From Lewinellaceae bacterium (GTDB lineage Bacteria > Bacteroidota > Bacteroidia > Chitinophagales > Saprospiraceae), in the NCBI GenBank assembly GCA_020636215.1, contig JACJYG010000004.1, positions 1,054,001 to 1,118,000 of the forward strand: a DNA stretch of 64,000 nt. Reading direction: 5' to 3'. The position numbers and the translations under genes were made by a program. The notes under the pieces were generated by a model. That model searched no databases, had not been told where the DNA came from, and was given only the letters and a program-made list of their open reading frames with translations. Positions 52,315 to 60,976 of the stretch are shown here, one piece after another (within the stretch, counting starts at the first letter, position 1; every line of letters begins with the position of its first letter).

Positions 52315-52378
52315 GCAGTGGGCAGTCAATCAGTTGGCAGTATGTCAGTAAACAGTTGGCAGTTGGCAGTTGGCAGTT
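52313..52378 (+). repeat. 7/8-bp CAGT array directly after a stop codon
   Basis: Starts in the TGA of the hydrolase gene: TGAGCAGT, GGGCAGT, CAATCAGT, TGGCAGT, ATGTCAGT, AAACAGT and three TGGCAGT. Unit length alternates 8 and 7, then settles at 7. Confidence 0.85.
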
Positions 52379-52379
52379 G

Positions 52380-52435
52380 AAAAGGTGCACCGCACCTTCG
52401 CATCCCGATGAGGCCCAGTGGGCCGAGATCGGGAG
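52380..52435. repeat. REP-like repeat, copy 2 (inverted)
   Basis: Reverse complement reads CCCGATCTCGGCCCACTGGG then CCTCATCGGGATGCGAAGGT and GCGGTGCACCTTT, the same parts as 30190-30271. CCCGAT/ATCGGG form a stem. Both copies sit beside a short-period array. Confidence 0.75.
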
Positions 52436-52487
52436 GGCAGTGGGCAGTCGGCAGAAAATCCCGGGAACTGCTCACTGCACACTGAAT
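52435..52487 (-). repeat. CAGT heptamers directly after the OsmC stop
   Basis: Plus strand: GGGCAGT twice and CGGCAGA at 52435-52455, then ACTGCTC, ACTGCAC and ACTGAAT at 52467-52487. The last three read TTCAGTG, TGCAGTG, AGCAGTT on the minus strand directly after the OsmC TGA. The two orientations are complementary. Confidence 0.8.
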
Positions 52488-52927
52488 CAGGCTTCCAGCA
52501 CCGCGTTCATAGTAATCTCCGCATTCAGCACCTTGGAAACCGGGCAACCTTTCTTGGCATTGCCGGCCAGTTCCTGGAACTGCGCCGCCGTGATGCCCGG
52601 GACTTTCCCGGTGAGGTTCAGGTGAACGGCGGTGATCGACCAGCCGTTGCCGCCTTCTTCTTTTTCTATCGTCAGCACTGCTTCGGTGCGCAGCTCTTCG
52701 GCAGTAAAGCCGGCATTGGCCAATTGGAAGCTGAGCGCCATGCTAAAGCAGCCGGCGTGAGCGGCGGCAATGAGCTCTTCCGGATTGGTGCCCGCTTTGC
52801 CTTCCTCGTCCTGGAAGCGAAGTTTAGTGGAGTAGGGCTGATCTTTCAGCGCGCCACTGTGAGTAGTCATTGTACCGGCCCCTTCCAGGCCGTTGCCGCG
52901 CCAAACGGCGTTTGCTTTCCTCTTCAT
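52487..52927 (-). CDS. OsmC family peroxiredoxin-like protein
   Basis: 146 aa from ATG 52927 (MKRKANAVWRGNGLEGAGTM). The two reactive cysteines of the OsmC/Ohr family are C60 in NPEELIAAAHAGCFSMALS and C128 in NAKKGCPVSKVL. It reduces organic hydroperoxides in the cytoplasm. The sequence groups with OsmC rather than Ohr by the opening and by TNPEELIAAAHAGC. Monocistronic and convergent with the hydrolase gene. A longer start at 52957 has no support. Confidence 0.92.
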   Translation of the reverse strand: MKRKANAVWRGNGLEGAGTMTTHSGALKDQPYSTKLRFQDEEGKAGTNPEELIAAAHAGCFSMALSFQLANAGFTAEELRTEAVLTIEKEEGGNGWSITAVHLNLTGKVPGITAAQFQELAGNAKKGCPVSKVLNAEITMNAVLEA

Positions 52928-52962
52928 TAGGTATGGTTTATTGTTATATGTAATCAATGTTA

Positions 52963-53105
52963 AAATTGCAATGCCATGGCTTCCTTTGTGTTTAGCGCAG
53001 GCCCGGCCAACCCCGTTAGGGGTTTAATATCGATAGAAGGCTACCGCTATTTTGTGCTTAAAGGCACAATCTGGGCGCTAAACACATACATGGCTTCGGC
53101 AATTT
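52963..53105. repeat. 143-bp palindromic element
   Basis: Inverted parts in order: AAATTGC (52963) with GCAATTT (53099-53105), GCCATG (52973) with CATGGC (53089), TGTGTTTAGCGC (52987-52998) with GCGCTAAACACA (53075-53086). Inside are hairpins AACCCCGTTAGGGGTT and TTGTGC/GCACAA. Lies between osmC start and the amylase 3' end. Confidence 0.75.
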
Positions 53106-53148
53106 CAACACAGAAGCGTTAGGATTGTTCTGAAGGGTTGACTCCTGT

Positions 53149-55005
53149 TTATTCCAGCTCCAGCACCAGCGGCGCCCTTGCCGGAAGGCTTAGGGTTCCT
53201 TTCATATCAAACACCTGGCCGCTGAGCACATCCTTTCCCTTCGAAACCCCGGCCAGCATTTCTGAAAAACGGCCGAGCGGCAGGCCGGTTTCCTGCTCGT
53301 TCCAATTGAGCACCACCATCACCTTTTCCTTATCGTTGTAACGGAACAGGACATATACGCCTTTTTCCGGCACGAAGTGCATCAGTTTGCCGGTATGAAC
53401 CACCTCCGCGGTTTTCCGCCAGGTATTCAGTTTCCGGATAAACGCCTGTGCCTCTTTCTGCTTTTCCGTCAATCCCTGCCCGGTAAAAGCGTTGACTTTA
53501 TCGCCGGCCCAACCGCCGGGAAAATCGCTGCGGATGACACCATGGCTATCGGTGCCGGGGTTGCTCATCAATACTTCAGTACCATAGTAGATCTGTGGAA
53601 TGCCCCGGGTAGTAAGTACATAAGCAAGGCCCAGTTTGAATAAACCAAAATCTTCGTTCACCTGGGTGTAAAAGCGGCTCATATCATGGTTGTCGGGGAA
53701 AACAACGAGGTTGAAAGGGTCGGCGTAGAGGAAATCGCGGGCCAGCATGTCATAGAGTGGCTGAAATGCCCGATCCTGTTCTTTTTCATTCAGCCCATCG
53801 CGCATGGATTCCTGGAGTGGAAAGTCCATCAGGCTGGGCAGGCAGGAGGTATAGCCATTGTGGTTTACCTTGCCCCGCTGCCAAAAAGAGACATAGTCCG
53901 GGTTGCCGATCCACTCTTCTCCCACGATATTGAAATTGGGATATTCCTTCATTACGGCGCAGGACCAATCCGACATAAAGTCTTTATCCGGATATGGGTA
54001 GGTATCCATCCGGATGCCGGCCAGCCCCAGGTATTCGACCCACCAGATGCTGTTTTGGATGAGGTAGGCCGCCATCAGGTTGTTGCGTTGATTGAGGTCG
54101 GGCATGGTTTCAACGAACCATCCGTCGACGAAACGGTCATAGTCGTACTGCGCTACATAGGGATCCTGGATAACGGCTTTTTTATGGTTGGTCTGCACGT
54201 AAGTGTCCGGAAAATTGATCCAGTCATGGGTGGGTTTGTCGTTCATCCACCAATGTTCTGACCCACAATGGTTGACGATCATGTCCATGATGAGCCCGAT
54301 GCCCTTGGCGCGGGCGGCATCGGCCAGTTGTTTGTATTCTTCATTGGAGCCGAAGCGGGGGTCCACTTTGTAGAAATCGGTGGTGGAATAGCCATGGTAA
54401 GAATACTCCGCCATATCGTTTTCCAGCACCGGATTCACCCAGATGGCGGTGAAGCCCATGTCGGCGATGTAATCCAGGTGGCCGATCATGCCTTTGATGT
54501 CTCCGCCATGGCGGCCGCCGGGGTTTTGGCGGCCGGGTTTTTCACGCATGCCTTCCACGTAATCGTTGCCGGGGTCACCGTTGACAAAACGGTCGGGGGT
54601 GATGAGATATAACGCATCCGCATTGGTAAAGCCTTGCCGGTTGGCGGAGCCGGGCGCGCGGGCTAGCAGTTCATAGGAATGGCGCTCCACTACCCGGCCA
54701 TCTTTACTGAAAGTGATCTCAAACTTTCCGGCTTTGGCATTTTCCGCTATCAATAAGTTGATGAAAAGATAATTCGGGTTTTCTACCAGGATCACCTGCT
54801 CGATACGGACTCCGGGGTAGGCAATGCCGGGGTGCAGATCAGATATCTTGTCCCCGTGCACCAGTAGTTGAAGTGCCGGGTTTTTCATGCCCACCCACCA
54901 GTTGGGCGGTTCGATCCGGTTGATCTTATTCTGTCCATAAACAATAGACAAGCCAGCTAACAACCAGCAGGAGAGTAATAGCAGAAGCTTGAATTTTCTC
55001 ATCAT
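53149..55005 (-). CDS. GH13 alpha-amylase / cyclomaltodextrinase-like, secreted
   Basis: 618 aa from ATG 55005 (MMRKFKLLLLLSCWLLAGLSIVYG signal peptide). N-terminal Ig-like cyclomaltodextrinase domain (about 28-118: IEPPNWWVGMKNPALQLLVHG), then the TIM barrel with DMGFTAIWVNPVLEN, DMIVNHCGSEH, nucleophile D334 in GIRMDTYPYP, acid E363 in NIVGEEWIG and D441 in VFPDNHDMSRFY, and a C-terminal beta domain. Degrades alpha-1,4-glucans or cyclodextrins outside the cytoplasm, similar to SusA-like enzymes. No sus transporters nearby. The upstream in-frame 36 codons are not supported. Confidence 0.92.
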   Translation of the reverse strand: MMRKFKLLLLLSCWLLAGLSIVYGQNKINRIEPPNWWVGMKNPALQLLVHGDKISDLHPGIAYPGVRIEQVILVENPNYLFINLLIAENAKAGKFEITFSKDGRVVERHSYELLARAPGSANRQGFTNADALYLITPDRFVNGDPGNDYVEGMREKPGRQNPGGRHGGDIKGMIGHLDYIADMGFTAIWVNPVLENDMAEYSYHGYSTTDFYKVDPRFGSNEEYKQLADAARAKGIGLIMDMIVNHCGSEHWWMNDKPTHDWINFPDTYVQTNHKKAVIQDPYVAQYDYDRFVDGWFVETMPDLNQRNNLMAAYLIQNSIWWVEYLGLAGIRMDTYPYPDKDFMSDWSCAVMKEYPNFNIVGEEWIGNPDYVSFWQRGKVNHNGYTSCLPSLMDFPLQESMRDGLNEKEQDRAFQPLYDMLARDFLYADPFNLVVFPDNHDMSRFYTQVNEDFGLFKLGLAYVLTTRGIPQIYYGTEVLMSNPGTDSHGVIRSDFPGGWAGDKVNAFTGQGLTEKQKEAQAFIRKLNTWRKTAEVVHTGKLMHFVPEKGVYVLFRYNDKEKVMVVLNWNEQETGLPLGRFSEMLAGVSKGKDVLSGQVFDMKGTLSLPARAPLVLELE

Positions 55006-55432
55006 CAGGAGATTTATGGTTTGAGGGGTGAATTTCGGAATTTTTTTTTGCTTGGCCAGAATTCCTCCCTTGCATCTGCTTAAATTGACGCCAACCAGGC
55101 TGATACCAGGCATTTCCAGTCGAGAAATAGCCGGGCAATAATTAACTTGTCGGAAAATGAGGGATGACTAGGGAATATATCCTAATCAAACCGTACAAAC
55201 CGGCCATTGATATTCTACCGGGAAAAGCGGGCTACTGGAATTGGTGATTAAGTTAATAAAACGGGTTTATGGCACGCTTGGACTTTTCCGTTGCATGGAT
55301 TTGCATGGAAGTTTGTAGCTTCGGTAATTGGTAATAATGAGCCACAATTGGAGTCAAACTTCTTCTACTTGCTCTTTCAATATTTTCTCCCTACAAATAT
55401 CAGGGATCACTTTACTTCAGACAAAGACACCT
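55006..55432. other. Divergent intergenic region, nothing clear
   Basis: 427 bp between the amylase and the truncated sensor gene. AT-rich, no open frame, no repeat and no promoter of good consensus recognised. Confidence 0.4.
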
Positions 55433-56746
55433 ATGAAGCGCCCTCAGTATTTCACCCTGTTAATCCTGTTTACCTTTGCTTTAAGGCTGAATGCTCAAAA
55501 ACTATGGACCGTCCCAGTGGACTTCCGCGTGGACTCCACCGTTACGGTATATTTTGACCTGAATAAATGTATCAGGGGAAAAGGCATGATCGGCCAGGAT
55601 TCGCTCTACTTTTGGTCCATTCATCCCAAATATGCCGGAGATAGCCTGCAAGGGGACTGGCGAAAGGCGGCTCTCCCCTCGCTGATGAAGCATGAAGGGA
55701 ATAACGTCTGGAGTTTCACCCTTATCCCCACCGAATTCTATGGCCTGGATTCTGCTACTATGGCTTCTAATGAATGGTGGGCTCAGGTAAAACCCAAAGA
55801 TGGTGGCAAAAGCCCCCTTGGCATGAAATCCGCTACGGTCACTGAATATATGGGTATCATTCGCCAGCCGGTGGTAAACTTGCAAATACCGGGCCAGTTC
55901 AGAGCCCCTCAGCAGATGCAATATCGTTTCTCCCGGCTGGATGTCAGCAACCAGGTATTGCCGGATCCCGATACTTCCCTCACCATACAGGAGGTGCTGG
56001 ATGCCTTTGATCAGGGGGGATTTCAGTTTTTCGACCAAATGGAAAGCGATGGCTATATGCTGGAACCGTTCTGGCAGTATACTAATGTGCGCAATCCGGA
56101 TACCCTTGCGCATACCTTTACCATTTCGGTAGGAATCTTTGGCGGGGGGTGGAATAATGTGATGGTTTATACTCGTGACGCAACCGGCCAGATAGATACT
56201 TTCCCAACGGGTTATTTGAGGCCACTATCAGAAAAGAAGATTCAAGACTGGAGAAACTTTTTCGATATTGAATTGGCGCCCGGCGAAAGCAAACAGATCT
56301 TCGCCAGGGTAGCTGATTATGATTCGCATGAAACCATGCCGCCCACCGAATTCCTTTTCCAGGTTGACAACACTCTACTTAGGGGTATGGAAAACCAGTA
56401 CAAGGTGAATGCGGCGGTCATGATTCTGGTTTCCATGAGTAACCTGCGCATGGCCTTTAAAGGCCATGCCATCGGCCTTCCCCACGAACTGAACATGCTT
56501 AATTACGCCAGTATGATCCTGGCCCTGGTGTTGTTTGGCCTGGCTATTGGATACAAACAAAGAAAACTCGAAAAGGAACACCATGAAGCTCAGGCCAAAT
56601 TGCTGGCGGCACAGAAAAAATCACTGGAAGAAGAAGCACGTGCCAAAGAGCAAAGCTTTCAATTGCGGGAACGCGAACTCAGCCTGCAGGAAGAACGGAA
56701 TAAGTACCTAAAGGCACCTATCGCTCTATTTGTTACCTGCCAGTAA
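55433..56746 (+). CDS. DISM-like sensor protein lacking an output domain
   Basis: 437 aa from ATG 55433 (MKRPQYFTLLILFTFALRLN signal peptide). Its N-terminal half is an unrecognised beta region; residues about 215-310 look like a DISMED2 sensory domain (EPFWQYTNVRNPDTLAHTFT ... GYLRPLSEKKIQDW ... ELAPGESKQIFARV). One membrane helix (YASMILALVLFGLAIGY, about 370-386) and a charged coiled coil follow, then the protein stops abruptly at APIALFVTCQ. In related proteins this coil leads into a histidine kinase domain, which is missing. So it is either a pseudogene with a lost 3' end or a sensor that acts through partner proteins. Breakpoint about 56710. Confidence 0.7.
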   Translation: MKRPQYFTLLILFTFALRLNAQKLWTVPVDFRVDSTVTVYFDLNKCIRGKGMIGQDSLYFWSIHPKYAGDSLQGDWRKAALPSLMKHEGNNVWSFTLIPTEFYGLDSATMASNEWWAQVKPKDGGKSPLGMKSATVTEYMGIIRQPVVNLQIPGQFRAPQQMQYRFSRLDVSNQVLPDPDTSLTIQEVLDAFDQGGFQFFDQMESDGYMLEPFWQYTNVRNPDTLAHTFTISVGIFGGGWNNVMVYTRDATGQIDTFPTGYLRPLSEKKIQDWRNFFDIELAPGESKQIFARVADYDSHETMPPTEFLFQVDNTLLRGMENQYKVNAAVMILVSMSNLRMAFKGHAIGLPHELNMLNYASMILALVLFGLAIGYKQRKLEKEHHEAQAKLLAAQKKSLEEEARAKEQSFQLRERELSLQEERNKYLKAPIALFVTCQ

Positions 56747-56886
56747 AAAATTTGTATAAAAATTAGCTTTCCGGCAGGTAGGCAGGTAGCCGAAGCCCGG
56801 CAAAGAGAGGCACTCACATTAGCGAAAGTATTAATTTTAAACACGTTCTGAAATTTGAACAAGCCCTAAAACTCAAAAAAGGAAAA

Positions 56887-57423
56887 ATGAAATATTTATT
56901 ATACCTATTGATTTCGGGCTTTGCTTTATGGATAGGCTCTGAAATATTAGAGATCATACAAGGCGGATACAGTCCGGCTGTTTATTATATGACGGCAGCC
57001 TACCATATCCTTGCCGGATTTGGCATCTGGAGCTTACACCTGCTACAAGCTGGTAAAAAGAATAATGTAAGCCTCACAGCAACGATACTGATATCCCTTA
57101 CCTATTTTGCCTTGGCTTATTTTCCCATCCAGGTGATGCAGTCGGGCTTATCGGTTTCAGCATTTATTGCAGCAAATCCAATTTATAAAATACCCGGATT
57201 GATCAGCTTGGCCGGTTTTGTCCTATTCGGGCTGGCTATTATCAAAACCAGATACTTTCCGGCCTGGACGGGTGTCGCTATTATTCTGTGCACTATTATT
57301 TATGGGATAGCTATGGCGAAGCAACTTCAGCTTGTAGTGAATATCAATAATATTATTCTTTCCATAGTAATCATTTATATAGGTGTGTTGGGTATAGGGA
57401 ACAGGAATAACTTGCAACAATGA
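56887..57423 (+). CDS. Small integral membrane protein, AT-rich
   Basis: 178 aa, six hydrophobic helices (YLLYLLISGFALWIGSEIL; YHILAGFGIWSLHLL; TATILISLTYFALAYFPI; KIPGLISLAGFVLFGLAI; WTGVAIILCTIIYGIAM; NIILSIVIIYIGVLGIG). No named family. Base composition is clearly AT-richer than the flanking genes, which suggests recent transfer; it begins 140 bp after the truncated sensor, so the insertion may have cut that gene. Function unknown. Confidence 0.72.
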   Translation: MKYLLYLLISGFALWIGSEILEIIQGGYSPAVYYMTAAYHILAGFGIWSLHLLQAGKKNNVSLTATILISLTYFALAYFPIQVMQSGLSVSAFIAANPIYKIPGLISLAGFVLFGLAIIKTRYFPAWTGVAIILCTIIYGIAMAKQLQLVVNINNIILSIVIIYIGVLGIGNRNNLQQ

Positions 57424-57464
57424 GGTTGAAGGGGTAATTCCTATGTCTTTGGGGCTTTAGATAT

Positions 57465-59066
57465 TTATTCCCTTTTCAAATTGCTTTTCAATATCTCCTG
57501 CGCCAATTCATCCGAATCCCCATACTGCACCTGTAAGGCTCTCAATTTCCCAATCAATTCTTCCTTCACCGCCCGGTACTCCGGTTGAGCGGCCACATTC
57601 CGCATCTCGTGAGGATCCTGCTCCAGGTCGTAGAGCTCCCATTCATCTACATCGTAGTAGAAATGGATCAGCTTGTAGCGCTCCGTCCGCACCCCATAGT
57701 GGCGCTTCACAGCGTGAATGCCCGGGTACTCGTAGTAATGGTAATAAATGGCGTCGCGCCAGGCCACCTCCTGGCCGGTGAGCAGGGGTAGCAGGCTGCG
57801 GCCCTGCATATCTTCCGGGATGGGCGCACCGGCAGCGTCCAGCATGGTTTCCGCGAAATCGAGGTTCTGCACCAGCTGTTTATTCACGGAACCCGGCTGC
57901 ACCTTTCCCGGCCAGCGAACGAGGAGCGGCGTGCGGAAAGATTCCTCGTACATGAATCGCTTATCGAACCAGCCATGCTCTCCCATATAAAAACCCTGGT
58001 CGGAAGTGTAGATGATCAGGGTGTTTTCCGCCAGGCCGCTCTTGTCCAGATAATCCAGCAGCCGGCCGATGTTGTCATCCACCGAGCGAATTGAGGCCAG
58101 ATAGTCCTGCATGTACCGTTGGTATTTCCAGCGGGTGAGATCGTCGCCGGAGGGGGTGTTTTTTTCAAAATCCGCATTGATGGGGCCATACACCGCCTCC
58201 CAGTTGCGGCGCTGCGATTCGGTGAGCTTGTCGTACTGCATGGTGTAGGCATTGCTGTACCATGGGATAAAATCCTCGAAACCCAGCTTCCGGGCCAGTT
58301 CGGGTTTGATCTTGCTGTCGTTGGTCAGCCCCATATGAATACTGATGCGCATTTCGGCATCGCGGGCCGCCGTGCCCCTGCCCTGGTAATCATCGAACAG
58401 ATTAGCCGGCTCGGGAACGGGCTTATCCTTAAAATCGCGCAGGTGATCCTGGGAAGGCCACCACTCCCGATGGGGCGCCTTGTGCTGATACACCAACAGG
58501 AAAGGGCGCGATTTATCCCTGGTTTTGTCCATCCATCCAATGGCCTCGTCGGTGATAATATCGGTCACGTAGCCTTTTTCCTGCACGATACCCTGCGGGG
58601 TACGGAAGTCCGGCTGATAATAATCGCCCTGGCCGGGCAGCACTTTCCAGAAATCGAAGCCGGTAGGCTCTGATTTGAGGTGCCACTTGCCGATGATGGC
58701 GGTCTGGTATCCGGCTTTTTGCAACAACTTGGGGAAGGTTTGCTGAGCACCGTCAAAAACATTGCCGTTATCGCGCACCCCATTGAGGTGGCTGTGTTTG
58801 CCGGTGAGGATAACCGCCCGGCTGGGCGCACAGATGGAGTTGGTGACGAACGCGCGGTCGAAGCGCATCCCTTCCTGCGCCAGCCGGTCTATATTGGGGG
58901 TCTGTATCCGGTTGGAGCCATAAGCGCTGATCGCCTGATACGCGTGGTCATCGGCCATGATGAAGATGATGTTGGGACGTTCCCGCGCTTTCTGAACAGA
59001 CTGGCTAAAAAGGGTCATAGAAATGAAATGCAGGCTCAATAGCATGAGTAGAGAAAATCGGAGCAT
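57465..59066 (-). CDS. Sulfatase (type I, S1 family)
   Basis: 533 aa from ATG 59066 (MLRFSLLMLLSLHFISMTLFSQ signal peptide). Metal-binding IIFIMADDHAYQAI, and the modification motif C79-A-P-S-R83 (NSICAPSRAVILTGKHSH) in which Cys becomes formylglycine. Later GKWHL, PFLLVYQHKAPHREW, LIIYTSDQGFYMGEHGWFDKR and a C-terminal DUF4976-type end. Hydrolyses sulfate esters, probably of marine polysaccharide or glycosaminoglycan; the sequence resembles N-acetylglucosamine-6-sulfatase-like members, but subfamily is unsure. A formylglycine-generating enzyme is not in the window. Confidence 0.92.
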   Translation of the reverse strand: MLRFSLLMLLSLHFISMTLFSQSVQKARERPNIIFIMADDHAYQAISAYGSNRIQTPNIDRLAQEGMRFDRAFVTNSICAPSRAVILTGKHSHLNGVRDNGNVFDGAQQTFPKLLQKAGYQTAIIGKWHLKSEPTGFDFWKVLPGQGDYYQPDFRTPQGIVQEKGYVTDIITDEAIGWMDKTRDKSRPFLLVYQHKAPHREWWPSQDHLRDFKDKPVPEPANLFDDYQGRGTAARDAEMRISIHMGLTNDSKIKPELARKLGFEDFIPWYSNAYTMQYDKLTESQRRNWEAVYGPINADFEKNTPSGDDLTRWKYQRYMQDYLASIRSVDDNIGRLLDYLDKSGLAENTLIIYTSDQGFYMGEHGWFDKRFMYEESFRTPLLVRWPGKVQPGSVNKQLVQNLDFAETMLDAAGAPIPEDMQGRSLLPLLTGQEVAWRDAIYYHYYEYPGIHAVKRHYGVRTERYKLIHFYYDVDEWELYDLEQDPHEMRNVAAQPEYRAVKEELIGKLRALQVQYGDSDELAQEILKSNLKRE

Positions 59067-59227
59067 GGCAGGGTGTTTTGAGTGGAAAGAAAGATAAGAA
59101 AAAAAATCAGACAAGCTGGCTAGGTTTTCCGAAATGTACTTGTTTTACGGCCAAGCCGGATACTCCGCCCACCCTTACGGCCCGGTTTAGTGCTATGGAT
59201 GCTATGGATACCCAAGCGAAAGGCACT

Positions 59228-59315
59228 CATTCTCGCATTCTCGCATTCTCGCATTCTCGCATTCCCACATTCCCGCATTCTCGCATTCCCGCATTCTCAC
59301 ATTCCCACATTCCCC
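59228..59315 (+). repeat. 11 x 8-bp tandem array (CATTCNNN) overlapping a gene end
   Basis: Eleven in-phase octamers: CATTCTCG four times, CATTCCCA, CATTCCCG, CATTCTCG, CATTCCCG, CATTCTCA, CATTCCCA and CATTCCCC. The ninth unit holds the TGA (59297-59299) of the minus-strand gene, and units ten and eleven encode its last residues NVGM. Confidence 0.95.
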
Positions 59316-60721
59316 TCCACCCCACCCAGCTTTTCCAGCAGCCATGCCTTTTCCGCAATTGCCGCCATGCCGTCTACTTTTCGCTGCAATTTCTCCCGGG
59401 CTTTCCGCTCGCCAGGCGGCAACCGCAGCATTTGCCGGACTACCGCGATCAAGTTGAGGTAATTTTCCTTGTGATAGCCCAGCCCCTTTTGCCGGGCAAT
59501 AAAAGTCCTGAAGCTGTCTAGGAGCGATTCCAGGGCGTCGAACTCCTCCAGTTCGAAGTAAATGCGCAACAACATACTGCGGGCGTTCAGGCTGTAAAGC
59601 ACATCTTCCAGGTTGACCTGCTGCAACAATTGCATGGCCTGGCCATAATCGGGTTTACGGAAAAAATAAACGGCCAGGTTGTAGCGGTAAATATTTTCCC
59701 GCTCCCGCTCCGGCAGGTGTGCTTTATATTTTTCAAGAAAATTTTCCGCCCAGGCCCACTCCTGCAAGGCGATCGCCAGCATGAGTACGTTGTTGTAGGT
59801 AAACTTGGACAAGGCGCCCTCTTCGAGCAGCACGCCCCGTTCCAGCCCTTTCCGGTAGAGCTCGAAGGCTTGCTGAATATACTGCCGATGGCCTTTATTG
59901 AGGCGTTGGATACAGTAGTTGATGGCCAGCAGATAGATATCTTTGGCCTCTTCCGGCGGAAACTGCTGCCAGTGCTGCTCGATAAGTGCTCGCAAATTGG
60001 AAAAATACGCTTCCTCCTCCGGTTCCGAAAGCGCTTTATACGCCTGATGGTAAATGGCCACCGCCGGCGACTGGCGCACCGGCGAGCGCTCTACATAACG
60101 CAGCACCTCCTCCAGCAATTCCAGTTGGTAATCTTCCTGCGAGATATTGCGGGCCGTCAGCACCGTGCAACTGTGGCGCAGGATATCGGCCAGATAGAAG
60201 ATCGTTAGTTCTTCCGCCAACTCCTGCAGGTTCATTCGCCCGCTGCGGCGCTGCCGGTGGTCGTATTCGTAGCGCTCCAGTTGCAATTGATAGTTGTGGT
60301 AGTAGTACCCCACATTGCGGTAGGGCTGCTGTTCCTGCTGTTGTTCCAGGTTCTTTATTTCCTTTTCGAACAGCTTGTCCAAACCTCGCCGGCGCAGGGC
60401 GCGAACCAGGTGCAGTTGAAGGCCCGCATCATCGGCCTCCACCTCCTGCAGCGCGAAGTATTGGCGGATATTATTCAGCAGAAAGTGCATCACCAGCTTC
60501 ATCCAGGCATCGTCGTAGGGCTGTCCGGGGAAAACGAAGGCGTAGGCCCGTTCCCGGTGTAGGGCTTCTTCCTCCTGCCCTATTGCTTCTACCAGATAAT
60601 CGAATAGCCGGATCACATCTTCCCGCTGGTTGAAATAGGGCGAGCGCACCAACTTACGCAGCTCGCGAATGTCCTTTTTGGATAAGGAACGGAAGGCTTG
60701 AACAAGCGTGCTTTTGTGCAT
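59297..60721 (-). CDS. Hypothetical large helical protein
   Basis: 474 aa, no signal peptide, nearly all helix, rich in L, E, Q and R, with TPR-like pairs (AWAENFLEKYKAHLPERER; NLAVYFFRKPDYGQAMQLLQ; ALESLLDSFRTFIARQKGL). N-terminal STLVQAFRSLSKKDIRELRKLVRSPYFNQ resembles a Bacteroidota-specific group of hypothetical proteins seen by memory. Cytoplasmic, likely a scaffold; function unknown. The C-terminal few residues and stop are supplied by an octamer array, so the original end may have been replaced. Confidence 0.75.
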   Translation of the reverse strand: MHKSTLVQAFRSLSKKDIRELRKLVRSPYFNQREDVIRLFDYLVEAIGQEEEALHRERAYAFVFPGQPYDDAWMKLVMHFLLNNIRQYFALQEVEADDAGLQLHLVRALRRRGLDKLFEKEIKNLEQQQEQQPYRNVGYYYHNYQLQLERYEYDHRQRRSGRMNLQELAEELTIFYLADILRHSCTVLTARNISQEDYQLELLEEVLRYVERSPVRQSPAVAIYHQAYKALSEPEEEAYFSNLRALIEQHWQQFPPEEAKDIYLLAINYCIQRLNKGHRQYIQQAFELYRKGLERGVLLEEGALSKFTYNNVLMLAIALQEWAWAENFLEKYKAHLPERERENIYRYNLAVYFFRKPDYGQAMQLLQQVNLEDVLYSLNARSMLLRIYFELEEFDALESLLDSFRTFIARQKGLGYHKENYLNLIAVVRQMLRLPPGERKAREKLQRKVDGMAAIAEKAWLLEKLGGVEGNVGM

Positions 60722-60976
60722 GGCAGTGGGTTAACCATTTTATAGAAAGAGCACCATAATCCTGCCTTACAGATGGCCTCTCCCATTAAATGGTTAAAAA
60801 AGCGTTAAGCAAACGCGTTGAGACATACAAAGTTATTTAATAAAATTACTTTAAAAACCCATTATTTAAAAGACATCAAGCCATTTTGGCAAAAATTTTA
60901 TTTAATTTTTCTAAAAAAATGTTTTTGGTTTCAGACGGCAAGGGAGGGATATTTGAAGCAGAAAAAAACGAATGCC

